Source of the DNA: Gemmatimonadales bacterium
GTDB lineage: Bacteria; Gemmatimonadota; Gemmatimonadetes; Gemmatimonadales; GWC2-71-9
Direction of reading: 5' to 3'
DNA: 64,000 nt
Assembly: GCA_036500345.1 (NCBI GenBank)
Contig: DASYCE010000008.1
Span: 1 to 64,000 of the forward strand
Shown: piece by piece, positions 54,912-64,000 of the stretch
How positions within the stretch are numbered: position 1 is the first letter of the stretch
Layout: the number at the start of each line of letters is the position of its first letter
Notes under the pieces: model-generated
Told to the model about the DNA's origin: nothing
Databases searched by the model: none
The model's input: the letters and a program-made list of their open reading frames with translations, nothing else
Translations under genes and position numbers: made by a program

Positions 54912-55544
54912 CTAGCGGCGACCGGTAATGGTCAGGGTGGCGGGGTAATGATAGAGATCTGTCACCGTCTGCCGGTCCCGGTCGCTGATCCCGTCGAACA
55001 TCGGATTGGAATACATCACATCACCGACGTCGGGCGAGTGCACGAGGAGACCGATCGCATGGCCGAGCTCATGCGTCATCGTGATGCTGTAGCAGGCCGG
55101 GATCCCGGGAATCTCGTCGGCGACGACGGCGAACATGAAGATGTGAATCGGCAGCGTCAGGGTGTTGGCGTTGGTGTCGACATCGAGGTCGGTCTCGCCA
55201 TCGCACTGGGGCGCCATCGACAGGATCCCCCCGCCGACGTCGGATGGTGCATTCCTGACGATGATGTCGGCGGTGGTCGAGTCGGCGACCAGCGTGGCGC
55301 GGAACTCCCCGTAGAGCGTCGCATTCTGCCACCGGGCAATCGCCGTCTCGACGTTGTCCCGGATCGGTGAATCCGATGCCACCCAGACTCGCACCGGCAG
55401 CATGCTCCGCGGCCAGTGGAAGGTGAGGGTGTCGCCGAATTCGACATCCCGGAATTCATAGATGTTCGTGACGGCGGGGGCGGCGATGTTGTTGCATCCG
55501 GCGAGCGCGAGCCCCACGGCGGCGAGGAGGAGCGGCGCGCGCAT
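54912..55544 (-). CDS. Matrixin-like zinc metalloprotease lipoprotein
   Basis: 210 residues from ATG 55544. Lipoprotein signal MRAPLLLAAVGLALAGCNNI with lipobox LAGC. The protease domain carries ITMTHELGHAIGLLVHSPD, an HExxHxxGxxH zinc site (first His, catalytic Glu, second and third His), followed by the Met-turn-like DVMYSNPMFDGISDRDRQTV. The N-terminal part has the strand RVWVASDSPIRDNVETAIAR WQNAT-type pattern of M10/M57 proteases. Likely faces the periplasm or outside, processing surface proteins. Overlaps the upstream outer-membrane protein gene by one base. Confidence 0.85.
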   Translation of the reverse strand: MRAPLLLAAVGLALAGCNNIAAPAVTNIYEFRDVEFGDTLTFHWPRSMLPVRVWVASDSPIRDNVETAIARWQNATLYGEFRATLVADSTTADIIVRNAPSDVGGGILSMAPQCDGETDLDVDTNANTLTLPIHIFMFAVVADEIPGIPACYSITMTHELGHAIGLLVHSPDVGDVMYSNPMFDGISDRDRQTVTDLYHYPATLTITGRR

Positions 55545-56134
55545 CAGAACCTCCGGCTGACGCCGACGAGCAGCGCCACGCGTTGCACCGCCTGCGCGAT
55601 GCCGAAGTCCCGTGCCTGCAGCACCTCGGTGGTGAAGTTGTGGGTATCGACGCGCCCGGTGACCGTGAGATTCATCGTCGCGGTGAGAGGGTGGGTCAGC
55701 AGCAGGCCCCCCGCGACGATCCACCGGTGCGTGCCGTCGTCCTGGAAGATTCCCTGGCGCTCGGAGGGGAGATAGAAGATCATCCCGCCGCCTGCCTGCC
55801 AGTGCAGCTCGCCGCGAATCGGCCCTTCGATCAGGAGCTCGGTCGTTGCAGTCCCGACCGACGCCAGCTGGTCGTGAATCGAATCGCCGTCGGTCACGTT
55901 GAGCGCCGACCGGGAATAGCTCGCCTCCACCGTTGCCCGGTACGGACCCTTCCCGGTCGGGATCGAGAACGCCGCCGTGATGGTGGGTGCCAAGGCGGGG
56001 CGAAGCCTGGTATTGAGGATGTCGTCGACGATGATCGACGAGCTGGAGGTGACCCCCGCCGACAGACGACCGGTCGCCTGGGCGGATAACGGTGCCGCGG
56101 CCAGGATCCCGAGCGAACCGATCACGAAACGCAT
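55544..56134 (-). CDS. Outer-membrane beta-barrel-type protein
   Basis: 196 residues from ATG 56134. Signal peptide MRFVIGSLGILAAAPLSAQA. The mature part consists of alternating strands such as GRLSAGVTSSSSIIVDDILN, PTITAAFSIPTGKGPYRATV, GELHWQAGGGMIFYLPSE, LTATMNLTVTGRVDTHNFTT, ending in VALLVGVSRRF with a C-terminal Phe, as in outer-membrane barrels recognised by BAM. About eight to ten strands. It shares an operon with the matrixin-like lipoprotein. Confidence 0.75.
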   Translation of the reverse strand: MRFVIGSLGILAAAPLSAQATGRLSAGVTSSSSIIVDDILNTRLRPALAPTITAAFSIPTGKGPYRATVEASYSRSALNVTDGDSIHDQLASVGTATTELLIEGPIRGELHWQAGGGMIFYLPSERQGIFQDDGTHRWIVAGGLLLTHPLTATMNLTVTGRVDTHNFTTEVLQARDFGIAQAVQRVALLVGVSRRF

Positions 56135-56171
56135 CCAGCCAAGATGGCGGCAAACCAGCCATCGCGTCAAA

Positions 56172-57083
56172 TCAGCTGACCAGACTCCGCAGCAGGTCGA
56201 GCATGCGCCGGTCGTTGGTCGTCTCGTCATCGCCCTTCGGCGTTTCGAGGACCTTGGGAATGCTTGCAAAGCGCGAGTCGTTCATCAGGCGCCGGAACGG
56301 CTCCACTCCCAGCGACCCCTCACCGATCAGCTCGTGCCGGTCGCGGTGCGAGGCGAACGGCGTCTTCGAATCGTTCAGGTGGATGCAGCCGAGGAGCTCG
56401 AGCCCCAGGATTCGATCCCAGGTCTCCCACACCCCGTCATAGTCGTTCACCAGGTCGTACCCAGCGCTGTACAGGTGGCAGGTATCGGCGCAGAAGCCGA
56501 CGCGGTCCCGGACGTCCTCACCCACCAGGTCCCGCAGGGTCCGTAATTCCTCGAAGGAGCGGCCGAGCGCGGTGCCGGTTCCGGCGGTCACCTCCATCAG
56601 AAGCTTCACCTGACCGGGGACCTTCCTGAGCGATTCGGTGATCCCGGCGGCGTTTCGTTCGAGGCCGGCGTCCCGGTCATCGAGGAAGTTGCCGGGGTGG
56701 GAAACGATGGCATTAAGGCCAAGGGCCTCAGATCGGGACAGTTCACCTTGAAACGCTACCGTCGACTTTTCGCGCAGCGCCTGATCAGGTGACGCCAGAT
56801 TGATCAGGTACGAATCGTGCGACACAATCGCGACAAGTTCATGTTCGTCCCTGGCGCGCCCGAATGCCGTAGCGATCTCGGCGGTGATGACCGGTTCCCG
56901 CCACATGTTGGGCGTCTTGGTGAAAATCTGGATCGCCGTCGCCCCGATCGCGCGCCCGCGCCCGGGCGCGGTCGGCGGTCCACCGGCGGTGGAGACGTGG
57001 GCACCGAGATATTCCTGCTGGCGGTTTCCCGAGGTGGCGTTCTTTTGCAGGCGAGGCTCCGTGGCTGAAGTCGGTCGTTTCAT
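56172..57083 (-). CDS. nfo: Deoxyribonuclease IV (endonuclease IV), AP endonuclease
   Basis: 303 residues from ATG 57083. Family pattern: YLGAHVSTAGG at the domain start (residue about 25), TKTPNMWREPVI, IVSHDSYLINLASPD, AIVSHPGNFL, LLMEVTAGTGTALGRSFEEL, VGFCADTCHLYSAGYDLVND, CIHLNDSKTPFASHRDRHEL and ending VLETPKGDD. Three-zinc TIM-barrel enzyme that nicks at abasic sites in base excision repair. The 24-residue N-terminal extension is not conserved. A start at 57116 would overlap the divergent GGDEF gene; 57083 leaves 31 bases for both promoters. Confidence 0.95.
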   Translation of the reverse strand: MKRPTSATEPRLQKNATSGNRQQEYLGAHVSTAGGPPTAPGRGRAIGATAIQIFTKTPNMWREPVITAEIATAFGRARDEHELVAIVSHDSYLINLASPDQALREKSTVAFQGELSRSEALGLNAIVSHPGNFLDDRDAGLERNAAGITESLRKVPGQVKLLMEVTAGTGTALGRSFEELRTLRDLVGEDVRDRVGFCADTCHLYSAGYDLVNDYDGVWETWDRILGLELLGCIHLNDSKTPFASHRDRHELIGEGSLGVEPFRRLMNDSRFASIPKVLETPKGDDETTNDRRMLDLLRSLVS

Positions 57084-57114
57084 CGAATCTCCATCGGCGT
57101 CGCCCCGTCCGACC

Positions 57115-58521
57115 ATGAAGAATCGGGGGGTCCGCCCGTTGGTCGTGTTCTTTGGCGATCACGCCGCCCGCCCTGACGGTCTCGAGCGGGACCTGCTTCA
57201 CGCCGGTTTCCAGGTCGCGGAGGCCGACGATATCGATCATCTCCCGGCGCGTCCGTCGCTGGTGGTAGCCACCTGCCGCACCCTTGCCGGCGATCGCCAC
57301 CACCTGAATGAAGCGTTCACCTCGGCCCGCGCAACGGGCGCACAGGTTGTCGTCCTCATCGGCGAAGGCGAACCGGAGGACCTGATTCGTGCCGCCGAAG
57401 CCGGCGCAGACGAATCGATGCTCATGCCGATCGAAGCTCCGCTCCTGGTCACCCGGCTGCGCGCTCGCCTGGTGGCACCACGCGCGGCACTCAACGGCCC
57501 CAGCGGCAACGACCTCAAGCTCTTCGAAGTGCTGCAGGACGTCGCTACCGAGCTGCACCGTGACGACATGCTCCACGCCCTGGTTCGATCGCTCGGCGCA
57601 GCGCTCGACGTCCGGTCGGTGTCGTGTCTGTTGCATGCCGAGGGAAGTCCCACCGGCAGGCTGCTCGCGGCAACCGACGCTCCGAAGGTACGTGATATCG
57701 ACGTCGAACTCGACAAGTGGCCGGCTGCCGTCGCAGCGCTGTCGAGCGGTGAAACAGTCTTCATGCGCGACGTCCCGGGCACCCCGGTGACCGACGCTGG
57801 CGGCACCAAAGCCGGTGGACCACCGGCGGAATACGAGACGGCCGCGGCACTGCCGTTGTCGCCACAGGGGCGGCCGATCGGGACCATCGTCCTGCGCACG
57901 CGCCGCGGTGAAACTGCGCTGAATCCCGGCGCGTTGGCGTTCGCCGAACTCGCTGTGGGTGCCACGGCACGGCTCCTCGATGCCGACGACCGCCGCGGCG
58001 CCATCTCGCGCCGGCAATCGCTCGCGTCGCTGGTCGACCCGCTCACGGGATGCGCCACGCTCGACGCGCTCGACCGGAAGATCCGCGAGGAATTCGAGCG
58101 GGCGCGCCGTTACGACGTCACCTTCGCACTCGTCCTCCTCGATGTCGACGGGATGCGGGTGATCAACGAACGACTCGGCCGGGATGGCGGGCACCGCGTT
58201 CTTGCCGATCTGGGGAGGCTGCTGCAGCGCGAACTTCGCGCTCCCGACTTCGTGGCGCGATATGGCGGCGAGGAGTTTCTCCTCCTCCTGCCTGAAACCG
58301 ATCTCGAAGGTGCGCGCCTGACCGTCACGCGGATCCGCGAGAAGCTCGGTCCCGCTGGTCTGGGCGAACTACATCTCGGCGTCCGGTGCCACCTCACTGC
58401 GGGCATCGTGACCTATCCGCACGCCGGGGTGCACAAGCCCGAAGATCTCTTCTCGCTGGTCGAACAGGCGTTGCTGCGGGGGAAGGAACAGGACGTCGAG
58501 CGGATCGGCAGCGCGGCGTAA
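57115..58521 (+). CDS. Receiver-like, GAF and GGDEF diguanylate cyclase
   Basis: 468 residues from ATG 57115. Residues about 8-118 resemble a response-regulator fold (PLVVFFGDHAARPDGLERDL...EAGADESMLMPIEAPLLVTR), but the usual phospho-Asp context is not obvious. Residues about 135-300 are GAF-like (VATELHRDDMLHALVRSLGA, AALPLSPQGRPIGTIVL). The cyclase domain has DPLTGCATLDALDRKI, LVLLDVDGMRVINERLG, the active loop GGEEF in FVARYGGEEFLLLLP and the inhibitory site RxxD (RAPD) five residues before it. It would make c-di-GMP with product feedback. It ends exactly where the convergent envC-like gene ends. Confidence 0.9.
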   Translation: MKNRGVRPLVVFFGDHAARPDGLERDLLHAGFQVAEADDIDHLPARPSLVVATCRTLAGDRHHLNEAFTSARATGAQVVVLIGEGEPEDLIRAAEAGADESMLMPIEAPLLVTRLRARLVAPRAALNGPSGNDLKLFEVLQDVATELHRDDMLHALVRSLGAALDVRSVSCLLHAEGSPTGRLLAATDAPKVRDIDVELDKWPAAVAALSSGETVFMRDVPGTPVTDAGGTKAGGPPAEYETAAALPLSPQGRPIGTIVLRTRRGETALNPGALAFAELAVGATARLLDADDRRGAISRRQSLASLVDPLTGCATLDALDRKIREEFERARRYDVTFALVLLDVDGMRVINERLGRDGGHRVLADLGRLLQRELRAPDFVARYGGEEFLLLLPETDLEGARLTVTRIREKLGPAGLGELHLGVRCHLTAGIVTYPHAGVHKPEDLFSLVEQALLRGKEQDVERIGSAA

Positions 58522-59766
58522 TCAGTTCCGGCTCTTGAGCCACGCGATCGGATCGAGTGCAATCTGGTTGTCGCCACGAATTTCGAAGTAGAGATGCGGC
58601 CGCTTGAGCGCTGAATTCTGTCCTCCCACCGTGCCGACCACCGCGCCGCGTGCTACCTGCTCTCCCTCCTTCACGTTGGTCCCCTGCAGCTGGAAGTAGA
58701 GCGAGTAATACCCGTTGCCATGCTGGAGCACCACGCCGAGGCCGTAGGTCGAGAGGCGCTGCACCCGTACGACCTTTCCCGCGGCAACGGCCTTGACGGG
58801 TGTCCCGGCCGGTGCCGCGATGCCGATGCCGGTCCAGCGCACCACGCCGCCGTCCTTGAGCGTATCCGGCCCGAAGTTGATCACGATGTCGCCTTCCACC
58901 GGCCAATCGAGCTTGCCGATGTCGCTCGTCGACATACCGCTGGTCGCCGTCGGCGCGTTGACGGTCTCCGGCCGCGCGGCACGAATCCCCGCGTTGGCGC
59001 GTTCATTCTTCTCGAGCGTCGCGAGCAGGTCGGTGATCGTCGCCTCGTCGCGCTGCGCGGCCGTCAGTTTCTGCTTCGTCTGCTGCGACGATCGCTGCAG
59101 GTCGGTGAGTTGCGCCTGGCGGTCCTGCGCCAGCTTGTCGTAGTGGTCCATCTCGGTCTGGCGTTCCTGCCGGCTCTCATCGAGCTGTGACTTGACGCCG
59201 AGCAACCGGTCACGCTCCCGCTGGACGTTCTGGTTGAGTCGTGTCACGTCGTCGACCAGCGCGCGATCCTGCCGCGAGGTGAGGTAGAGATACTTGTAGC
59301 GCGTCAGCAGGTCGCCGAACGACTCCGCCGTCAGCAGCACCTGGAAGGTGTAGAGCGGGCCGCGGCGATAGATGTCGGCGAGCCGGCGCTGGAGCACCGC
59401 CTTGCGATCGGTGAGGTTGTCCTGCGCGAGCGTCAGTTCCGCGGAGGACCGGTCGAGTTCCGATCCGAGGCCGCTGATCTGGTGTTCGATCTCGTTGACC
59501 AGCCGGTTGGTGGCGTCGCGCTGACGCTCGAGGTTTCGCAGCGCCGCTCCGACGTCGCTCACTTCCCCCTGCAACTGAAGCTGCTGGCGTTCGAGCGTGA
59601 CCCGCTCCTGGCGGATTTCGTCGAGGCGTTTGCGCGATTGCGCGAGATCAGGCTGCTGTGCCCACGCCGGGAGAGCGACGAAGACGAGGGAGGCAAGGGC
59701 AACAACCAGCGTCGACGTCCGCCGCTGCCACCGGGGCGCGAACGCCGCCGGCGCCGCGGGAATCAC
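58522..59766 (-). CDS. EnvC-like murein hydrolase activator (coiled coil plus degenerate LytM/M23)
   Basis: 414 residues from GTG 59766. Signal peptide ([19 protein letters not shown]), then a long coiled coil (residues about 40-260; LEQ-type heptads such as [20 protein letters not shown]), and an M23 domain at about 295-410. The metal site is degraded: [20 protein letters not shown] lacks the His and Asp of HxGxD, and the HxH motif appears as YSLYFQLQG; only the His of [10 protein letters not shown] remains. This is the state of EnvC, an activator of amidases regulated by FtsEX, whose genes lie directly upstream and overlap. Confidence 0.88.
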   Translation of the reverse strand: MIPAAPAAFAPRWQRRTSTLVVALASLVFVALPAWAQQPDLAQSRKRLDEIRQERVTLERQQLQLQGEVSDVGAALRNLERQRDATNRLVNEIEHQISGLGSELDRSSAELTLAQDNLTDRKAVLQRRLADIYRRGPLYTFQVLLTAESFGDLLTRYKYLYLTSRQDRALVDDVTRLNQNVQRERDRLLGVKSQLDESRQERQTEMDHYDKLAQDRQAQLTDLQRSSQQTKQKLTAAQRDEATITDLLATLEKNERANAGIRAARPETVNAPTATSGMSTSDIGKLDWPVEGDIVINFGPDTLKDGGVVRWTGIGIAAPAGTPVKAVAAGKVVRVQRLSTYGLGVVLQHGNGYYSLYFQLQGTNVKEGEQVARGAVVGTVGGQNSALKRPHLYFEIRGDNQIALDPIAWLKSRN

Positions 59767-60628
59767 ACCTTCCTCAGGTGGCGACCGACCGATACCAGCG
59801 AGCCACCGAAGCCGAGCAGGACGCCAAAGATGACGAGCAGGATGACCTCGCCCGGCCCGAAGAACGACAGGCCGACGCCAAGCCCCATGCGCTGCGCCTT
59901 GAAGAGGGCGAAGACGCTGGCGCAGAGGAGGGTCGCCACCACGCCGCCGAGGAATCCCTTGATCGCGCCCTCAAGGAGGAACGGGCCGCGAATGAACCAG
60001 TCGGTGGCGCCGACCAGCCGCATGATGCTGATCTCGCGGGCGCGCTGCAGGACCGTGATCCGGATGGTCACACCGGTGATGACGATCGACACCAGCGCAA
60101 AGGCGAAGCCGATGGCCAGGCCGATCAGTCCTGCGATGTTGCGCAGCGAGTCGAGGCGTTTCACCCAGTCCTGCCCGTAACGCACGTCGTCGACGAAATC
60201 GAACCCCTGCATCCGCTCCGCGACCGCTGCGGCGTGGGTTGCGTCGCGGTCCTCGGGCTTCAGGGTGAGCTCGATCGACGGCGGCAGCGGATTGGTCTCG
60301 AGGTCCTTGTACGCCTCCTGGAACTCGGTCAGTTCCCGCCGCGCGCGCGCGAGAGCGCTGTCTTCGGAGACGTATTGCACACCGAGGATTTCCGGAAACG
60401 CGGCAATGTCCGACATCGCGGCGCTGATCTGCTGGCTCGGCGTATCACGCTTGATGAACGCGACGACCTGCACCCGCTCGGCGACCTGCCGCATCGCGCT
60501 GCGCAGGTTGAGTGCGACCAGGCCGAAGAGTCCGGTCACGAAGAGGGCGAAGGCGATCATGATCACCGACAGCGCCGACAGTGTGCGGGTGCGCGTGAAC
60601 GACTGCAGCGCTTCGCGGGTGACGAGAT

Positions 60629-60632
<4 letters not shown>
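59763..60632 (-). CDS. ftsX: Cell-division ABC permease FtsX
   Basis: 289 residues from GTG 60632, which overlaps the ftsE stop. One N-terminal helix ([20 protein letters not shown]), a periplasmic domain of about 110 residues ([40 protein letters not shown]), then three C-terminal helices with [31 protein letters not shown]-type motif and [20 protein letters not shown]. FtsX carries the FtsE ATPase signal across the membrane to EnvC-type hydrolase activators. The envC-like gene follows with a 4-base overlap. Confidence 0.93.
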
Positions 60633-61311
<679 letters not shown>

Positions 61312-61315
<4 letters not shown>

Positions 61316-62460
61316 TTCAGCGCGTCCGCCAGGTCCTTGAGCAGATCTTCAGTGTCCTCGCATCCGCAGGAGAGCCGGAGAAATCCGTCGGGAATGCCCA
61401 GGCTCGCGCGGTCCTCGGCGCTGAGCGCCTTGTGCGACGTCAGACGCGGCTCGCTGATCAGCGATTCGACGCCGGCCAGCGACGGCGCGTGGGTGATCAC
61501 CTTGAGCCGCTGCAGGAATCGGTGCGCCGCCGGCGCGCCGCCTTTCAGCACCAGCCCGACCAGTCCGCCGTACCCGTCGAAGAGTCTCGCCGCGATGGCA
61601 TGATCCGGATGCGCACGGAGCCCGGGATAGTGCACCGCTGCGAATTCCGGCCGCGAAGCCGCCCACTTGGCGATCGCCATCGCATTGGTGTTGGCCCGCT
61701 CCACGCGCAGCGGCATCGTCTTGAGTCCGCGCGAGACGAGCCACGCCGCATGCGGGTCGATCGACGGGCCCCACGCCCGCATCAGCCGGGTGACTTCGTC
61801 GATGATCGACGCCGATGCGGCCACGGCGCCGGCGATCACGTCGCTGTGCCCGTTGAGATACTTGGTGGCGCTGGTGATGACGATGTCGGCGCCGTGCTCG
61901 ATCGGGCGGAAGTTGACCGGTGACGCAAAGGTGGAATCGACGATCAATGCGATCCCGTGCTCGCGCGCCAGCTTGGAGAGCGCCGGAACGTTGACCACCC
62001 GCATCACGGGATTGGTGAGCGCCTCGACGAAAATCGCGCGAGTGTTCTTGCGGATCGCCTTGCGCCACGCCCGTGGTTGATCGGGATCGACGTAGGTGAT
62101 GCTGATGCCGTGCCGGATGAACTCATTGTCGAACAGGACGCGGGTCCCGCCGTAGATCCACAAGGCAGAGACCAGATGATCTCCCGGCCGCAGCACCGCG
62201 AGATGCCCCAGTGCCGTCGCCGCCATCCCGCTCGCCACGAAGATGGCGCGTTCGGCGCCCTCGAGGAGCGCGTACTTGGTGGCGAGCTCGACCTGGTTGG
62301 GATTGTTGCCGTAGCGGGTGTAGAGGACTTCGTCGTCGCTGCCGAGCGGATTGCGAAAGGTCGCGCTCTGGTAGATCGGGAGGACGGCGGGACTCCAGTC
62401 GTCGCCACGGCGCGGCTTGCCGTGAATCGAGATCGTGGACAACCCGTGTCGGCGGGTCAT
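61312..62460 (-). CDS. Cys/Met-metabolism PLP enzyme (cystathionine gamma-synthase / beta-lyase type)
   Basis: 382 residues. Family features: SPAVLPIYQSATFRN, LYTRYGNNPNQVELATKYAL, LEGAERAIFVASGMAATALG, YGGTRVLFDNEFIRHGI, LIVDSTFASPVNFRPIEHGA, and the PLP lysine in DIVITSATKYLNGHSDVIAG; then AWLVSRGLKTMPLRVERA and LRLSCGCEDTEDLLKDL. It joins or splits sulfur amino-acid intermediates (O-acyl-homoserine plus cysteine, cystathionine, or methionine). Substrate cannot be fixed from sequence. It is coupled by overlaps to the STAS-like gene and to ftsE, an unusual place for this enzyme. Confidence 0.9.
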
Positions 62461-63002
62461 GCGACGGCTCCAATGGCGAAAGTTTCGTCGGGGTACGAGA
62501 CGACGCAGCGATGCTGCGTGAGACCACGCAACGCATCAGCGGCGCGGCTCACCGGCCAGTCGAGGGCGTCCGCCACGGGGTTGATCGGGGCGCGGCCGAT
62601 CCGGTCGAGCGCACCGAACGCCGTCCGCCAATCGTCGGGTGCCGCACCGAGGAGGCGCGGCTGCACCGCGTTGACGAGAATCGCGACCACGAGCAGATCG
62701 TACCGTGACAGCGCCTGTTCGATCGCGTCGGCGTGGTGCTCCTGCACGCCGCGCAGCACCAGCCGCGGCACGCCCTGATCGAGCGTCGCGACCAGCAGCT
62801 TGGCAACCACCTCGTCGGCGCAGGAGAAATCGACCAGCCCGACCTCGGAAAAGTCGAGTTCGGCGTCGTCGTCGCCGGTGTCGCGCAGGACGGTGAGCAC
62901 GCGGTGACGCACCGCGGCACCGGTGGGGCGGGTCACCAGGTCGCGATACGGCGTCGACACCGCTTCGCGTAGCACGATATCGAGACGGATGATCGTGCTC
63001 AT
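62457..63002 (-). CDS. STAS-like (DUF4325-type) protein
   Basis: 181 residues from ATG 63002. The region RHRVLTVLRDTGDDDAELDF SEVGLVDFSCADEVVAKLL-type segment (residues about 32-75) is the beta-alpha core of DUF4325/STAS-like proteins, where the segment VDFSCADE corresponds to the region holding the phosphorylatable Ser in anti-sigma-factor antagonists. The C-terminal 80 residues are helical with LDWPVSRAADALRGLTQHRC VVSYPDE-type winged-helix pattern. It is coupled by ATGA to the GHKL ATPase upstream. Together they resemble a partner-switch pair; function inferred. Confidence 0.72.
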   Translation of the reverse strand: MSTIIRLDIVLREAVSTPYRDLVTRPTGAAVRHRVLTVLRDTGDDDAELDFSEVGLVDFSCADEVVAKLLVATLDQGVPRLVLRGVQEHHADAIEQALSRYDLLVVAILVNAVQPRLLGAAPDDWRTAFGALDRIGRAPINPVADALDWPVSRAADALRGLTQHRCVVSYPDETFAIGAVA

Positions 63003-63901
63003 GCCGCCGGATCCTTGCCGGGGATGACGATCGTCACCTGTGATCCCGGAAACCATGGCAAGTTTTCCATGCGCGGCAATTCGTCGTCCCAGCCAGGGAC
63101 GATCGCCACCCGTGCCGTGCCGCTGCGGACCGAGATCTTTCCTTCCCAGCGGGCGAGATAGCGCTTGATCCCAGCGAAACCCTGGCCACGACCGGGATCG
63201 CGGAAGCGCGAGACGCCATGAATCAGCGCAGTCTCAATCGCCTGGGCGTCGCCCCAGCGGTCGCCGAAGCGACGGCTCTGCGTCGCATCGAGCGAGCGGC
63301 GGAAGCCGATCCCTGCGTCACTCACGGCGATCACGGCCACCTTTCGCCCGCCGAGCCGGCGGCGATATACGTAGACATGCACCGCGACCCATCCCGCGGT
63401 GCCGGCGTGTTCGACGATATTCTGGCACGCCTCCGACAGCGATTGCCCGAATCCACCGACGACGCTCGGCTCGAGTTCCAGTTCGTGCTTGAGAATCTGC
63501 GTTGCATGTTCCGTCAGACGCCCGACGATCTCCATCACGTCGGCGACGTTCCGAATGATCGTCAGCGGCAGCAGGATGTCGCTAGTCTCGTCCACCCGAC
63601 GGCGCGGCACCTTGCCGTGCACCTGAAAGAGCTTTTCGGCGTCGCGGAGCACGCCGGCCTTCGCCCAGTACGACGCCACGCCATCGGCGGCGGGAAGCGC
63701 CAGCTCCGGCGTCGGGGCGCCAAGCTCGGCGAGCGCCTGTCCCAATGTCAGCAGCGCCACGAATCCCGCCGGCGACGCCCACTCTGTTGCATGAGCATCG
63801 ACCAGGATCCGCTCTTCGGGAGGCCACGGCCCGAGACCGGCCGCGAGCTGATCGACGGAGAGATGATCGAGATGCTGTGGAACCGGAACGACGCGGGTCA
63901 C
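62999..63901 (-). CDS. GHKL (histidine-kinase-like) ATPase with N-terminal STAS-like region
   Basis: 300 residues from GTG 63901. Residues about 5-100 have the hydrophobic pattern of a STAS/DUF4325-like domain (RILVDAHATEWASPAGFVAL). Residues about 150-275 are a HATPase_c domain: N-box QSLSEACQNIVEHA, G1 box IAVSDAGIGFRRSL, and a G2-like FRDPGRGQGFAGIKRYLARW. There is no His-phosphotransfer domain or membrane segment, so it is like an anti-sigma kinase (SpoIIAB/RsbW class) rather than a sensor kinase. The next gene is a STAS-like protein, its possible antagonist or substrate. Confidence 0.8.
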   Translation of the reverse strand: MTRVVPVPQHLDHLSVDQLAAGLGPWPPEERILVDAHATEWASPAGFVALLTLGQALAELGAPTPELALPAADGVASYWAKAGVLRDAEKLFQVHGKVPRRRVDETSDILLPLTIIRNVADVMEIVGRLTEHATQILKHELELEPSVVGGFGQSLSEACQNIVEHAGTAGWVAVHVYVYRRRLGGRKVAVIAVSDAGIGFRRSLDATQSRRFGDRWGDAQAIETALIHGVSRFRDPGRGQGFAGIKRYLARWEGKISVRSGTARVAIVPGWDDELPRMENLPWFPGSQVTIVIPGKDPAA

Positions 63902-64000
63902 GCTGGCACCAGTTCGCCGCGAAGGTGGCGTCCCAGTCCACCTGCACCGCGGAACGAGACGCTGCGCGCCGCAGCGCGATTCGCCGCATCCAGCGCGTCG
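63898..64000 (-). CDS. C-terminal fragment of an upstream operon gene, cut by window edge
   Basis: A frame open from the window edge ends in TGA at 63898-63900, overlapping the GTG of the GHKL ATPase gene. The visible 33 residues contain AANRAAARSVSFRGAGGLGR and end HLRGELVPA. Nothing identifies the family. The interlocking stop/start and open frame support a real gene, the first visible one of the seven-gene operon. Confidence 0.5.
   Translation of the reverse strand, partial: DALDAANRAAARSVSFRGAGGLGRHLRGELVPA

Overview
The window is high-GC bacterial DNA made of two parts: most of a prophage (1 to about 41,060) and ordinary chromosome (about 41,061 to 64,000). The host genes include several that fit a Gemmatimonadota-like bacterium: a GTP-type PEP carboxykinase, FtsEX-EnvC, secreted proteins whose signal peptides end in PLSAQ, and very frequent 4-nt ATGA/GTGA gene overlaps. 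The phylum is an inference from gene content; no marker was compared against a database.

Prophage, right to left. Its right end is an attachment site made of the 3' half of a tRNA-Asn gene (41,015-41,060), so the intact tRNA and probably the integrase lie beyond the left edge. Nearly all phage genes run leftward. First come accessory and DNA-metabolism genes (40.8-34.7 kb): an Ig-like protein, a tRNA-Thr(CGU), a HerA-like ATPase, a RuvC-like nuclease, a nuclease-fold protein and two small zinc proteins. Next is a lambda-order head module (34.5-26.7 kb): small and large terminase, gpW-position protein, portal, S49 protease with nested scaffold, gpD, gpE and a connector. A siphovirus tail module follows (26.7-15.7 kb), with a tape measure of about 1,365 residues. 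Then come lysis genes, a secreted heparinase-like lyase, and a surface protein with ten copies of a GLDL repeat (15.6-8.1 kb).

The left part holds the control region. A CI-like repressor gene (3,064-3,513, +) is flanked by two repeat-containing candidate operator regions. A leftward early operon (2,942 to 1) carries an RHH protein, four tiny membrane proteins, a phage recombination-associated protein and a partial gene. A rightward cargo block (3.8-7.9 kb) carries a lipoprotein, a BRCT protein, a secreted Cys-rich protein, a DUF4258/DUF2283 toxin-antitoxin-like pair with its own palindromic and probably leaderless promoter, and two membrane proteins, ending in a strong intrinsic terminator. 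All recognised phage modules are open, so the element looks intact.

Host part. A beta-propeller lipoprotein follows attR, then rpsN-rpmG and an aromatic-amino-acid-type decarboxylase that appears to start at AUA, overlapping the rpmG stop. After these come UvrA, a flippase-like membrane protein with an ABC exporter, an FHA plus PP2C signalling pair, an HD-domain hydrolase, pckG, a matrixin-like lipoprotein with an outer-membrane protein, endonuclease IV divergent from a GAF-GGDEF protein, and a seven-gene interlocked operon (a C-terminal gene fragment, a GHKL ATPase, a STAS-like protein, a Cys/Met PLP enzyme, ftsE, ftsX, an envC-like gene).
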